Shown here in pieces: positions 54,215 through 62,605 of a DNA stretch of 64,000 bases (positions are counted from its first letter, which is position 1; each line of letters begins with the position of its first letter). Below the pieces are notes generated by a model that ran no database searches, was not told where the DNA came from, and saw nothing but the letters and a program-made list of their open reading frames with translations. The stretch spans positions 20,147-84,146 of the forward strand of contig NZ_LQPE01000142.1 in the NCBI RefSeq assembly GCF_002101735.1, given 5' to 3'. The DNA comes from Mycobacterium kyorinense. GTDB lineage: Bacteria > Actinomycetota > Actinomycetes > Mycobacteriales > Mycobacteriaceae. Position numbers and translations under genes: made by a program.

Positions 54215-54313
54215 TCAGAACGTGCCGATGCTGGCCAACATCCAGTAGAAGAACGCGACCAGCCCGCACATCACGGCCCAAGTCACGGCCAGCCGAACGA
54301 GTTCTTGCCACAC
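54215..54313 (-). CDS. 32-aa single-span membrane micro-protein
   Basis: GTG at 54313 with GGAGG about 9 nt upstream. Product begins MWQELVRLAVTWAVMCGLVA and ends FFYWMLASIGTF: essentially one membrane helix. It is the first gene of the four-gene membrane cassette, 21 nt before the 39-aa gene. Confidence 0.6.
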   Translation of the reverse strand: MWQELVRLAVTWAVMCGLVAFFYWMLASIGTF

Positions 54314-54351
54314 GATCGCGACCTCCGCCGTTGAAAGGCTAACTTCCAGCG

Positions 54352-54391
54352 AAGAATAACATAGTTCTCTAAATTGAGAAGCATTATTTCC
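54352..54391. promoter_or_regulatory. Two operator-like repeats upstream of the membrane cassette
   Basis: GAGAAGCATTATTTCC (54376-54391) is a 5-6-5 copy with arms GAGAA/TTTCC. AAGAATAACATAGTTCTC (54352-54369) has similar arms with an 8-bp spacer. Both lie between the acyl-CoA ligase stop (54384) and the 32-aa gene start (54313). Confidence 0.5.
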
Positions 54392-55844
54392 GTGCCGTCA
54401 CGCTGCCCGCGAGCTGGCGCTTGACTACCTTGCCGACCTCGTTGCGCGGTAGTTGTTCGACGAACACCACTCGTACGGGAACCCGGTAGGGCGTCAGATG
54501 CTCACGACACCACGCGATCAGCGCGTCCTCGGTCAGGTTTACGTCGTTGCGCACGATGAACGCCCACGGCACTTCCCCGAGCCGCTCGTCAGGCATTCCC
54601 ACGACCGCTGCTTCCCGCACGCCGTCGGCGGCGAGCAGGACGTCCTCGACGGTGCCCGGAAAGACCTTCAGTCCGCCGCGGTTGATCATGTCCGACACCC
54701 GACCGTCGAGCCACAAAAATCCGTCGTCGTCGAACCACCCCAAGTCGCCGGTGTGGAACCAGCCGTCGTCGGTCAGCCTGTCGAGAAACGCGGGGTCGAT
54801 CTTGCGGGCGGCCGTGGTCGGCGTGCGGACCATCACTTCGTCGTCGACGATCGAGACGTCGATGCCGGGCAGCGGGCGCCCGACAGAGCCGAGCTTTGTT
54901 TCACCCCACTCGCGGGCGTCGGCGGCAGACCATCCGACGACTTCGCCGCCGAGTTCGGTTTGGCCGTAGGAGTTGAGCACGATCACGCCGAACTTGTCCC
55001 GGAACTGAGCCGCCTGTACCGGCGACAGGGGAGCGGTGATGGATCGCACGATCTTCAGCGGCGACAGGTCCGTGACCGAGTCGTCGTGCAGAACCATGGT
55101 CAGCGCCGCCGGCGGCAGCACCGTGGAACGCAACTGGTGCCGGGAGACCAGCGCCGCGAAGTCCGTTGGCGAGAACCGATCCATGAGTACGACGCCTGAG
55201 CCGGCACGAAAGGCGAACAGCACCTGGTAGATACCCGCCCATAACGACAGCGATAACGGCACCAGGTTGGGCATCGGTGGGCGGTTCGGTCTGGCGCCGT
55301 CAGCTCTCTTGGTGCCGCGCAGTTTGGCGAGCAGTCGATCGATCAAGTCCAGCACCGTGGCATGGCGCAGCGGCACCGGTTTCGGTAAACCGGTAGTGCC
55401 GGACGTGAATTGCAGGAGCGCAACATCGGCGTCGTACTCCCGGGGGTCGCTGGGCGGCTGCCTGCCGGTGGTCGCTGTCCACGAAAGACCCGTGCATGTC
55501 AGCACGGGCAACCCGAACTCTGCGAACCGCGAGGACAATTCGCCAGTGGTGACAACGGCGACGGGTCGAAGCGTCGCCATCTGGGAGACCAATTCGGGAT
55601 CTGCGGCTCGGGGGTTCAACGGCGTGTAGACGCCTCCGGCGCGCCAAGTGCCGAACAACGCCGCGATCGCCGAGGCGTCGTTGGGCAGCATGGCCGCGAC
55701 TACCTGGCCGGTTTTCAGCCCGGCAGCCGTCAGAGCCGTGCCGAGACACTCGGCGCTCGTAGTGAGCTCAGTGCGTGACACATCAGCGGCCAGGGTGTGC
55801 ACCGCGACGTCGGGAACATCGGCGAGCAGCGCGGCGAGGTTCAC
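54384..55844 (-). CDS. Acyl-CoA synthetase (FadD-type, AMP-forming)
   Basis: 486 aa, GTG start overlapping nothing upstream but its neighbour's stop (GTGA with the crotonase at 55841). ANL motifs: LLQFTSGTTGLPKPVPLRH, NSYGQTELGGE, DDGWFHTGDLGWFDDDGFLWLDGRVSDMINRGG, catalytic lysine in NEVGKVVKRQL. Third ligase of the window. Last gene of the operon beginning at 60764. Confidence 0.92.
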   Translation of the reverse strand: MNLAALLADVPDVAVHTLAADVSRTELTTSAECLGTALTAAGLKTGQVVAAMLPNDASAIAALFGTWRAGGVYTPLNPRAADPELVSQMATLRPVAVVTTGELSSRFAEFGLPVLTCTGLSWTATTGRQPPSDPREYDADVALLQFTSGTTGLPKPVPLRHATVLDLIDRLLAKLRGTKRADGARPNRPPMPNLVPLSLSLWAGIYQVLFAFRAGSGVVLMDRFSPTDFAALVSRHQLRSTVLPPAALTMVLHDDSVTDLSPLKIVRSITAPLSPVQAAQFRDKFGVIVLNSYGQTELGGEVVGWSAADAREWGETKLGSVGRPLPGIDVSIVDDEVMVRTPTTAARKIDPAFLDRLTDDGWFHTGDLGWFDDDGFLWLDGRVSDMINRGGLKVFPGTVEDVLLAADGVREAAVVGMPDERLGEVPWAFIVRNDVNLTEDALIAWCREHLTPYRVPVRVVFVEQLPRNEVGKVVKRQLAGSVTARK

Positions 55845-56641
55845 GAGTTATTCTCCAGCGGTTGCCAATTCGGTGTCCGCTTGTCGGCGAACGCCTGTGG
55901 TCCTTCGTTCTGGTCGGGATGGCCCCACATGGAGGTCAAATGCTTGGCGCCTTCGCGGCACGCGTCCGTCAAGCCGTATTCGAGCGCGCCCCACAGCGCT
56001 CGCTTGGTTGCGCGCATCGCCGCCGGTGAATTCCTGGCGATCTTTTCGGCGAGTTCTTGCGCGACGTCGCGCAGCTTCTCGGGCGGGTCTACGACCTGGC
56101 TGATCATGCCGAGTTCGTATGCGCGCCGGGCACTGAGGCGTTCGTGGCTGCCGACGAGCGCCATCCGCAGCACCGCCTCTGCCGGCATCTTGCGCATCAG
56201 CGCGATGGTCTCCAGCGCGCTGACTTGACCTATCGACACGTGGGGGTCGACGAAGCTGGCGTCCGACGACGCGATCACGACGTCGGCGTCGGCGACCCAG
56301 TGCAAGCCACCGCCTGCGCAGATACCGTTGACCGCCGTGATGATCGGCTTACCGACGTTGCAATGCCATCCCGTCAGCTTCAGATCCAGGGTTCGCATGG
56401 TCTCCTGGAACTGCAGCACGGCATCGCCGTCCAATTCCTCGACGTCGGCTCCGACCTGGAATGCGCGGCCGTTGCCGGTGTGCACGATGACCCGCACCGC
56501 TGGATCGGCGTCCAATTCGCCCCACGCCCTGGGGAACTCCTCGCGCATCACGACGTCGTAGGCGTTGAGTCGGTCCGGGCGGTTGTTGATGATCCAGCCC
56601 ACCGGACCGCGCCGCTCGACGATCAGTCGTTGATAGGTCAC
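55841..56641 (-). CDS. Enoyl-CoA hydratase/isomerase-fold protein lacking both catalytic Glu
   Basis: 266 aa from GTG 56641, which overlaps the upstream crotonase stop. Crotonase fold: VGWIINNRPDRLNAYD, oxyanion-hole strand GNGRAFQVGADVEEL, NGICAGGGLHWVADADVVIAS, ASFVDPHVSIGQVS. In typical hydratases the two glutamates sit at GGGxE and at PE; both positions are His here (GGGLH, DPH). So the reaction is probably not ordinary hydration; hydrolase, decarboxylase or C-C cleavage are options within the superfamily. Confidence 0.87.
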   Translation of the reverse strand: MTYQRLIVERRGPVGWIINNRPDRLNAYDVVMREEFPRAWGELDADPAVRVIVHTGNGRAFQVGADVEELDGDAVLQFQETMRTLDLKLTGWHCNVGKPIITAVNGICAGGGLHWVADADVVIASSDASFVDPHVSIGQVSALETIALMRKMPAEAVLRMALVGSHERLSARRAYELGMISQVVDPPEKLRDVAQELAEKIARNSPAAMRATKRALWGALEYGLTDACREGAKHLTSMWGHPDQNEGPQAFADKRTPNWQPLENNS

Positions 56642-57450
56642 GGGATCTCCACAGGTTCGAGTGTTTGCCAGCATGCTTGGCGTTTGTCGCGCCACGCACC
56701 AACGCCCTCGGCATGGTCGGGATGATTGCGCAAGCGCCAGATTTCGTCACTGGCCTCGCTTTTGGCTTGGGTCAATCCGACTTCCAGCGAACGCCAGAGC
56801 GCTTTTTTGGTGGCCCGCATCGCGGTCGGGGAGTTGGTGGCAATGGCGGCCGCCAGGCGTTGCGCAGCGTGGCGCAAGTGCTCGAGTGGCACCACTTCGG
56901 AGACTATTCCCAACTCGTAGGCGCGCTGTGCCGATATCCGCTCACTCTTGCCGCACAACGCCATTCGCGTGATGGCCTCCATCGGCGACTTGCGTAACAG
57001 CGTGATGGCTTCATAGGCGACGGCTTGGCCCACCGACACATGCGGGTCGACGAACGAGGCCTGCTCGGCCGCGATGACTATGTCGGCATCGGCGACCAGG
57101 TGAAGCCCGCCACCCGCGCAGACCCCGTTGACCGCGGCGATCACCGGTTTCCACACCCCACAGTGCCACGACGAGATCTTCAACTGGGCATCGCGGGTTC
57201 GGCGGGAATGTCTGCGCATGGCCTCCTTATCGCGCGCCACCTGCACGACGTCCATCCCCGTACAGAAGGCCTTGCCGTTGCCGGTGTTGACGATCACACG
57301 CACGTCACTGTCACTGTCTAAGTCGGCCCACGCGGCCTCGAGTTCGTCCAGCATCAGTGCATCGAACGCGTTACCGGCGTCCGGTCGGTCGAGGATCAGC
57401 CAGCCGACGCCGCCGGACTTTTCGACGACAAGTCGCTGGTAGCTGCTCAC
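56638..57450 (-). CDS. Enoyl-CoA hydratase/isomerase-fold protein, sister of 55841
   Basis: 270 aa, GTG start (GTGA overlap with the dehydrogenase). Close relative of the next gene: WLILDRPDAGNAFDALM, NTGNGKAFCTGMDVVQV, NGVCAGGGLHLVADADIVIA, ASFVDPHVSVGQAVAYE. Again His at both usual Glu positions. The two may be a recent duplication or form a hetero-oligomer. Confidence 0.87.
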   Translation of the reverse strand: MSSYQRLVVEKSGGVGWLILDRPDAGNAFDALMLDELEAAWADLDSDSDVRVIVNTGNGKAFCTGMDVVQVARDKEAMRRHSRRTRDAQLKISSWHCGVWKPVIAAVNGVCAGGGLHLVADADIVIAAEQASFVDPHVSVGQAVAYEAITLLRKSPMEAITRMALCGKSERISAQRAYELGIVSEVVPLEHLRHAAQRLAAAIATNSPTAMRATKKALWRSLEVGLTQAKSEASDEIWRLRNHPDHAEGVGAWRDKRQACWQTLEPVEIP

Positions 57451-58694
57451 GAGCGCGGAATCTCCTTCCAGGGCTTGCCTTTCCAGGGGTCTGGCTCCTT
57501 GGGCAGCCCAAGCACGCGTTCACCGAGGATGTTCTTGTTGATGTCGGTGGTGCCGCCCTCGATGCTGTTGGCCAGACTGCGCAGCATGCCGTGCACTTCG
57601 CGCGGTAGTGCGTCGGGATCGTCGGTGACCGGCCAGGCGATCGCGGCGGTGCCCAGCAGATCGACCATGAGATCTTGGATCTGCTGATTGAGGGTGGCCT
57701 GGTGGACTTTGCCGATGGAGGAGGCGGCGCCGGGCGACTGGTGTGCCGAAAGTGCCGCGCGCACCCGGGCGTTCGTCCAGCCGCGAATCTGCTCCTGTGC
57801 CCACAGGCGCATGATTTTGCTTCGGACGACCGGGTCGTCCCAACGGCCCCTCTCGCGGGCGACGGAGATCAGCCGTTCGGCGCTGGAGCCGCCGAGCCGG
57901 CCCATGCCGCCGGATCCGGAGCCGGACACCATCTGTCGTTCACTGGACAGGGTCGAAGCGCTGACACGCCAGCCGTCGTTGATCTCGCCCACCCGGTGGG
58001 CGTCGGGCACGCGGGCACCGTCGAGAAAAACTTCGTTGAACTCCGCTTCGCCGGTGATCTGTCGCAGGGGCCGCACGTCGACGCCGGGTTGATGCATGTC
58101 GAGCAGGAAGTAGGTAATGCCCTCGTGTTTCGGCGCCTCAGGGTCCGTGCGGGCGAGCAGGATCGCGAAGTCGGCTTCGTCGGCCCAGGTGGTCCACACC
58201 TTTTGGCCGGTGATCACCCAGTGGTTTCCGTCGCGGACGGCCCGTGTGGCGAGCGAGGCCAGATCCGAGCCCGCGCCTGGCTCGCTGAACAGCTGGCACC
58301 ACTTCTCTTCGTTGCGCACGATGGGAGGCAAGAACCGCATCCGCTGTTCTTCGGAGCCATGACTGAACAGTGCGGCAGCAGTATTGTTGAGTCCCAATGG
58401 ATTTAGCCGTGTGAGCCTCAGTGGAGCAAGCAAGGCTTCGATAGCGCGTGCGACGTCGTGGGAGATCCCCAGGCCACCATGTTCGGGCCGCCACGTCGGC
58501 GCTACCAACCCCGAGCGGGCGAATGTCGGATACCACTGGCGGTAGTCGGCCGGGCTTCGTACGGCCTTCAGTGCAGCCGGTCCCTGGGCCGCGGCCGAGC
58601 GCCAGGCGGCAGGCACCTCGGCCTCCACCCACCGCTCGACGATCGCCACGGCGTCGGAGGTCGTGGTGTTGGCGGTGATCGGTAGCTGCGTCAT
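57447..58694 (-). CDS. Acyl-CoA dehydrogenase
   Basis: 415 aa, full length. GLVAPTWRPEHGGLGISHDVARA, CQLFSEPGAGSDLASLATRAV, VITGQKVWTTWADEADFAILLAR, SIEGGTTDINKNILGERVLGLPKEPDPWKGKPWK at the C-terminus (read in parts). A catalytic-type FadE subunit that appears to act alone. Overlaps both neighbours by 4 nt, so the operon is tightly coupled. Confidence 0.91.
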   Translation of the reverse strand: MTQLPITANTTTSDAVAIVERWVEAEVPAAWRSAAAQGPAALKAVRSPADYRQWYPTFARSGLVAPTWRPEHGGLGISHDVARAIEALLAPLRLTRLNPLGLNNTAAALFSHGSEEQRMRFLPPIVRNEEKWCQLFSEPGAGSDLASLATRAVRDGNHWVITGQKVWTTWADEADFAILLARTDPEAPKHEGITYFLLDMHQPGVDVRPLRQITGEAEFNEVFLDGARVPDAHRVGEINDGWRVSASTLSSERQMVSGSGSGGMGRLGGSSAERLISVARERGRWDDPVVRSKIMRLWAQEQIRGWTNARVRAALSAHQSPGAASSIGKVHQATLNQQIQDLMVDLLGTAAIAWPVTDDPDALPREVHGMLRSLANSIEGGTTDINKNILGERVLGLPKEPDPWKGKPWKEIPRS

Positions 58695-59497
58695 CGTCCA
58701 GAAAAGCGTGGATCGCGCTTGTCCTTGAAGGCAGCCAGTCCCTCTCGGAAATCCTCACTGCGACTGGATAATTCGAGCGCCATCGCCTCGTTCTGGAGAT
58801 GGCGGTCGAGATCGAGGCCGTTGCCGCTGTGCAGAAGCCACTTTGTGAGCCCGAGGGCGACGGTTGGCGCATCGCCGAGCTCGGAGATGAGCGCGTCGGC
58901 GGCGGCATCTAGATCGTCTGGTGCATGGACGCCGTGAATAATGCCCCACTCGGCCGCGGTGGTCGCGGAGATCTCCTGGCCGAGCATCAGGAGCTGCCGG
59001 GTGCGGACCATGCCGACGAGCCGGGGCAGCAACCAGGCTGCCCCGCTATCGGGGGAAAAGCCGCGGGCCATAAATGGTTCCCAGAAGCGGGCATCCTCGG
59101 CAGCCAGGCAGAAGTCGGAGGCCAACGCGAGATGGAAACCAAGCCCCGCCGCCCAGCCTCGGACCACCGTGACGATAGGCACCTGCGTCTGCAGCATCAA
59201 CGGAATCAGCCTGTTGGCCTTGTTCGGCAGCCGACGCTGTGTGCTACCGACGCGTGGCTTGCGCTCGGAGCGCGCGTTGTTGGCAATCAGATCGGCGCCG
59301 GCGCAGAAGTCGGGTCCATCAGCGTCAATGCGGATGACCCGCACCGACTCGTCGGTGCCCGCGAGGGCCAGGTGACCGATCATCGCGTCGAGCATCTCGT
59401 CGTTCACGGCGTTACGCCGGTCGGCGCGGCTGAGCGTGAGCCGCAGCTGCGGACCGTCCTGCTTGGCCGAAAGGCCGGGAACACTCTCGTATCTCAT
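58691..59497 (-). CDS. Enoyl-CoA hydratase/isomerase family protein
   Basis: 268 aa. LTLSRADRRNAVNDEMLDAM, DADGPDFCAGADLIAN, VRGWAAGLGFHLALASDFCLAAEDARFWEPFMARGFSPDSGAAWLLPRLVG (in parts). The first catalytic Glu position is His (GLGFH) and the second region has WEPF with a downstream D in SPDSG, more like isomerase-type crotonases. It ends with the usual REGLAAFKDKRDPRF helix. Seven nt after the dehydratase gene. Confidence 0.88.
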   Translation of the reverse strand: MRYESVPGLSAKQDGPQLRLTLSRADRRNAVNDEMLDAMIGHLALAGTDESVRVIRIDADGPDFCAGADLIANNARSERKPRVGSTQRRLPNKANRLIPLMLQTQVPIVTVVRGWAAGLGFHLALASDFCLAAEDARFWEPFMARGFSPDSGAAWLLPRLVGMVRTRQLLMLGQEISATTAAEWGIIHGVHAPDDLDAAADALISELGDAPTVALGLTKWLLHSGNGLDLDRHLQNEAMALELSSRSEDFREGLAAFKDKRDPRFSGR

Positions 59498-59504
59498 GGC
59501 CGCC

Positions 59505-60764
59505 TCAGCGTTGGGCGAATTGGGCGGACACAGCGGTCAGCAGTTCCGTCAGGTTTGTTGCGCCCCCGGGCGGATCCGGCAGCCGGACGGGCCCGAGATC
59601 CCGACTGGGCAAAAGAATGGTGGCATGACCGGGGGCGCTGACCTGACCACGATGATTGGTCGCCGCGAGTTCGACGTCGACGGCGGGACGCTCACCGTCG
59701 GCGAGATACTTGCGCACGACGGTGCCGGTGATGGTGTGGAGATCGCCGACGTAGTTGAACAGTCGGAACTCGCAACTCAATTTCCACAGCCACGCGTCGT
59801 CACCCATCCAGTCCGTGCACAGGTGGATCAACCAGGTTTCGCGCATTCGGCCGTAGTCGAATGTGGTGGGGTTGCCCGCATTGCGGGCGGCGCTGGGCTC
59901 CCAGTGCACCCGCTGCTGCACATCGGGGACGCCGTGTTCGTTCGGCGTGTAGAACCGGGGGATGCGCTGCCGATTCCGCCACGCCAGCCGCAGCGGGCGC
60001 ACCCCGTACATGCCGGTGCCCATGCCGACGTGCCAGCAGACCATGTCGGTCACGGTCAGGGGACCCTTGACCAACGAGCCCATCTCGTCGCCCTCATGAA
60101 CGTCTTCCCACCACCGCGGTTCGGCACCGCGAGGAGCCTCCCGCGCGTAGCGCTCGTCGATCTCGGCGATCTCCTCGGCGGTCCAGGTTTTCAGCTCGAC
60201 GTCCTCGTATTTCTTGCGATCTCGCGCCTTGCCGCGCTCGGTGCGGACCATGTTGCGGTACTGGCCGCCGAGGATGGTGCCCTCGTCGTCGCGAAACACC
60301 TGCGCCGACCACTCGTGGACGGCGCGTTCGGCGAATTCGCTGCTCTTGTCGAGCGCGGCGACGAGGGCATTGCGCCGAAACACCCGGTGGTTGGCCCTTA
60401 ACGGAGCCCACCATTCACGCACCGACGACGCGTAAAACGCGTGCACACCGCGAAGCGGGTCGCCCTTGGTCAGGGCACGTTCCTCATCGGAGAGTTCGGT
60501 GACCTCGTCCTCGCCGATCAGCGTGTCACCACCCACCAGCGCCGGCGGGGCGATGGACTCGCCCCATACCGACTTGGCGGCGTACTCCGGATCGGCCCAC
60601 AGCGGATTACCGTCGCCGTAGGCTTCGGCGACGTGGCGGAAGGTGTCCTCGTTGGGGCAGCGATAGTGCGGAGGCTGGGTGTGTGGAACGGCGATACCGA
60701 TCGTGGCACGCAACCGGGCCAACCCCTCGTCGGTGATCTGGCCCGCCGCAGAGGATTGGGTCAT
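59505..60764 (-). CDS. Double hot-dog acyl dehydratase (FAS1-like/MaoC dehydratase)
   Basis: 419 aa from ATG 60764 with AAGGAGG 8 nt upstream; the open frame further upstream to 61331 crosses another gene and is rejected. N-terminal hot-dog domain of the FAS1-like dehydratase type (YGDGNPLWADPEYAAKSVWGESIAPPAL) and a second domain containing VTDMVCWHVGMGTGMYGV and NPTTFDYGRMRETWLIHLCTDWMG. Expected to hydrate or dehydrate an enoyl-CoA. First gene of the six-gene operon 60764-54384. Confidence 0.87.
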   Translation of the reverse strand: MTQSSAAGQITDEGLARLRATIGIAVPHTQPPHYRCPNEDTFRHVAEAYGDGNPLWADPEYAAKSVWGESIAPPALVGGDTLIGEDEVTELSDEERALTKGDPLRGVHAFYASSVREWWAPLRANHRVFRRNALVAALDKSSEFAERAVHEWSAQVFRDDEGTILGGQYRNMVRTERGKARDRKKYEDVELKTWTAEEIAEIDERYAREAPRGAEPRWWEDVHEGDEMGSLVKGPLTVTDMVCWHVGMGTGMYGVRPLRLAWRNRQRIPRFYTPNEHGVPDVQQRVHWEPSAARNAGNPTTFDYGRMRETWLIHLCTDWMGDDAWLWKLSCEFRLFNYVGDLHTITGTVVRKYLADGERPAVDVELAATNHRGQVSAPGHATILLPSRDLGPVRLPDPPGGATNLTELLTAVSAQFAQR

Positions 60765-60808
60765 ACAACTCCTCCTTGTCGTGCCCACGTCCTGGCCCGC
60801 GCCACGGT

Positions 60809-60824
60809 GGAAATTAGGATACTC
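60809..60824. promoter_or_regulatory. 5-6-5 repeat GGAAATTAGGATACTC
   Basis: Arms GGAAA and TACTC (one mismatch to TTYYC) in the divergent gap between the dehydratase (60764) and the crotonase (60862). TAGGAT inside it could be the -10 for the plus-strand gene. Confidence 0.45.
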
Positions 60825-60861
60825 GAAAATGGGAAACGACGTTAACGCAGGGGTGAGCGAG

Positions 60862-61677
60862 ATGTCCGAAGAGCAGCCGGGGATCATAACCGAGGTCGGC
60901 GCGGACGGCATCTTCCGAATACTCATCGATCGAGCAGAGGTCGGAAACTCCTTGTCGCCGTTGGCCCGTGACGCGCTTACGGACGCTTTCCAACGTGCGG
61001 ATGACAACCCCGACGTTCGTGCCGTGTTGCTTGGTGCCGCTGGCGGCAAGCACTTCTGCACGGGTGCGGGCTTGGCGGCAAAGCCCGACCAGAGCGGACC
61101 GCCGCCACCTCGCCGCCCGGGTGACATCGCACGCATGCTCCAACGGGGCTGGCAGCGACTGGTGTGCGCCATCCTCGACTGCGGCAAGCCGGTGGTGGCC
61201 GCGGTCAAAGGCACGGCTGCCGGCGCTGGGACAAGCCTGGTGCTTGCCTGCGATCTGGTCGTTATGTCCACGGAGGCAACGCTTGTCGAGCCGTTCGTGC
61301 ACCGCGGGATACTTCCGGACTCGGGTGCCATTCACCTGCTGACCAGAATCGTGGGGCTGCGCAAGGCCACCGAGTTGCTGATGCTCGGAGAGCCTGTTGA
61401 CGCCGCCGCGTGTGAACGGCTTGGCCTGGTCAATCGTGTCGCCGCACCGGAAGATACGGAAGCCGTCGCTGACGACCTGGCTCGCCGACTGGCGTCAGGG
61501 CCGACGGTCATGCTGGCGCTGACCAAGCGCTTGTTGGCGGTGTCGTCGGAGTCGGGCCGTGACAGGGCGTTCGAGCAGGAGGCCTGGGCTCAGGAGGTGG
61601 TGTCGCGCACCGCCGACCTGCAGGAGGGGCTGAAGTCGTTCGCCGAGCGTCGCGCGCCGCGCTTCCAGGGCTTCTGA
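60862..61677 (+). CDS. Enoyl-CoA hydratase/isomerase family protein
   Basis: 271 aa from ATG 60862 with AGGGG upstream; ATG 60829 (282 aa) is an alternative if the message is leaderless. FRILIDRAEVGNSLSPLARDAL, GGKHFCTGAGLAAKP, KGTAAGAGTSLVLACDLVVMS, ATLVEPFVHRGILPDSGAIHLL. As in the crotonase at 58691, the second active-site region reads EPFVHRG...PDSG rather than PE, so it is probably an isomerase-type member. Convergent with the SDR gene. Confidence 0.86.
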   Translation: MSEEQPGIITEVGADGIFRILIDRAEVGNSLSPLARDALTDAFQRADDNPDVRAVLLGAAGGKHFCTGAGLAAKPDQSGPPPPRRPGDIARMLQRGWQRLVCAILDCGKPVVAAVKGTAAGAGTSLVLACDLVVMSTEATLVEPFVHRGILPDSGAIHLLTRIVGLRKATELLMLGEPVDAAACERLGLVNRVAAPEDTEAVADDLARRLASGPTVMLALTKRLLAVSSESGRDRAFEQEAWAQEVVSRTADLQEGLKSFAERRAPRFQGF

Positions 61678-61695
61678 CCGATTCCGCGCGTCAGC

Positions 61696-62556
61696 CTAGG
61701 CGGGCCCGCCGCGGATGGTGAACGTCGCCGTGTCGTCGATGTCATCGATCGAGTCCGCCACCACTTCGGCGGTGAGCGCGGGTTTCTCGATGCCCTTGGT
61801 GACGCCGATGAACACCCGGGAAACCTTGCCCCCACCCACTGAGTAGATGTGCGCGGTCCGATCGCAACTGCGATGCGACAGGTAGACCACCACCGGGGTG
61901 ACCAGCTCGGGGTCCATCGTCTTAGCGGCTTCACCCATGATGTTTTCGGTCATGCGGGTCCGTGCAATTGGTGCGATGGCGTTGACGGCGATGCCGTTGC
62001 GGGCGCCCTCGATGGCCAGCACATGCATCATGCCGACCAGGCCCATTTTCGCAGCTCCATAATTGGCCTGACCGAAGTTGCCGAACAGCCCAGTGCCCGA
62101 GGTGGTTTGGACGATTCTGCCGTAATTCTGCTCCCGCATGATCGGCCATACTGCGCGTGTCACGTTGAAGGCACCGGCCAGGTGAACCTCGAGCACCGCG
62201 TCCACCTGCTCGGCGGTCATGTTCTTGAACGCCGCATCGCGCAGGATGCCGGCATTGTTCACAAGGATGTCTACCCTGCCGAAGGCCTCCATGGCCGACG
62301 CCACGATCGCGGCCCCGCCGTCCTCCGTCGCTACGGAGTCGCTGTTGGCGATCGCGGTGCCGCCGGATGCGGCGATCTCGTCGACGACCGCCTGTGCCGC
62401 CGAGGTCGACGCGCCGGTACCGTCCACTGCGCTGCCCAAGTCATTGACTACCACGCGCGCGCCGCGGCGGGCGAGTTCGAGTGCGTGACAGCGTCCGAGC
62501 CCGCCTCCCGCACCGGTGACAATGGCTACATGATCGTCGAAAGTCAGTGAAGGCAT
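61696..62556 (-). CDS. SDR, 3-hydroxyacyl-CoA dehydrogenase type (HSD17B4/MFE-2-like)
   Basis: 286 aa. TGAGGGLGRCHALELARRGARVVVNDLG, NNAGILRDAAFKNM, S-Y-K in TTSGTGLFGNFGQANYGAAK. The phrase FGNFGQANYGAAK is characteristic of the dehydrogenase part of peroxisomal multifunctional enzyme type 2 and its bacterial relatives, which oxidise (3R)-hydroxyacyl-CoA. It would fit after the MaoC-type hydratases of the island. Confidence 0.91.
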   Translation of the reverse strand: MPSLTFDDHVAIVTGAGGGLGRCHALELARRGARVVVNDLGSAVDGTGASTSAAQAVVDEIAASGGTAIANSDSVATEDGGAAIVASAMEAFGRVDILVNNAGILRDAAFKNMTAEQVDAVLEVHLAGAFNVTRAVWPIMREQNYGRIVQTTSGTGLFGNFGQANYGAAKMGLVGMMHVLAIEGARNGIAVNAIAPIARTRMTENIMGEAAKTMDPELVTPVVVYLSHRSCDRTAHIYSVGGGKVSRVFIGVTKGIEKPALTAEVVADSIDDIDDTATFTIRGGPA

Positions 62557-62582
62557 GGCTGAGAGGCTATATTTACGAAGAT

Positions 62583-62598
62583 AAGAATCATAATTGTC
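62583..62598. promoter_or_regulatory. 5-6-5-like repeat AAGAATCATAATTGTC
   Basis: Arms AAGAA and TTGTC with a 6-bp spacer, 26 bp upstream of the SDR start (62556). Shares AGAATCATA with the site at 29784. Confidence 0.35.
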
Positions 62599-62605
62599 TG
62601 ACCGG

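Noticed and set aside
60765..61331. Upstream extension of the double hot-dog dehydratase to 61331
   Set aside because: It would cross the well-supported crotonase gene at 60862 on the other strand. ATG 60764 has an AAGGAGG site and a family-like N-terminus.
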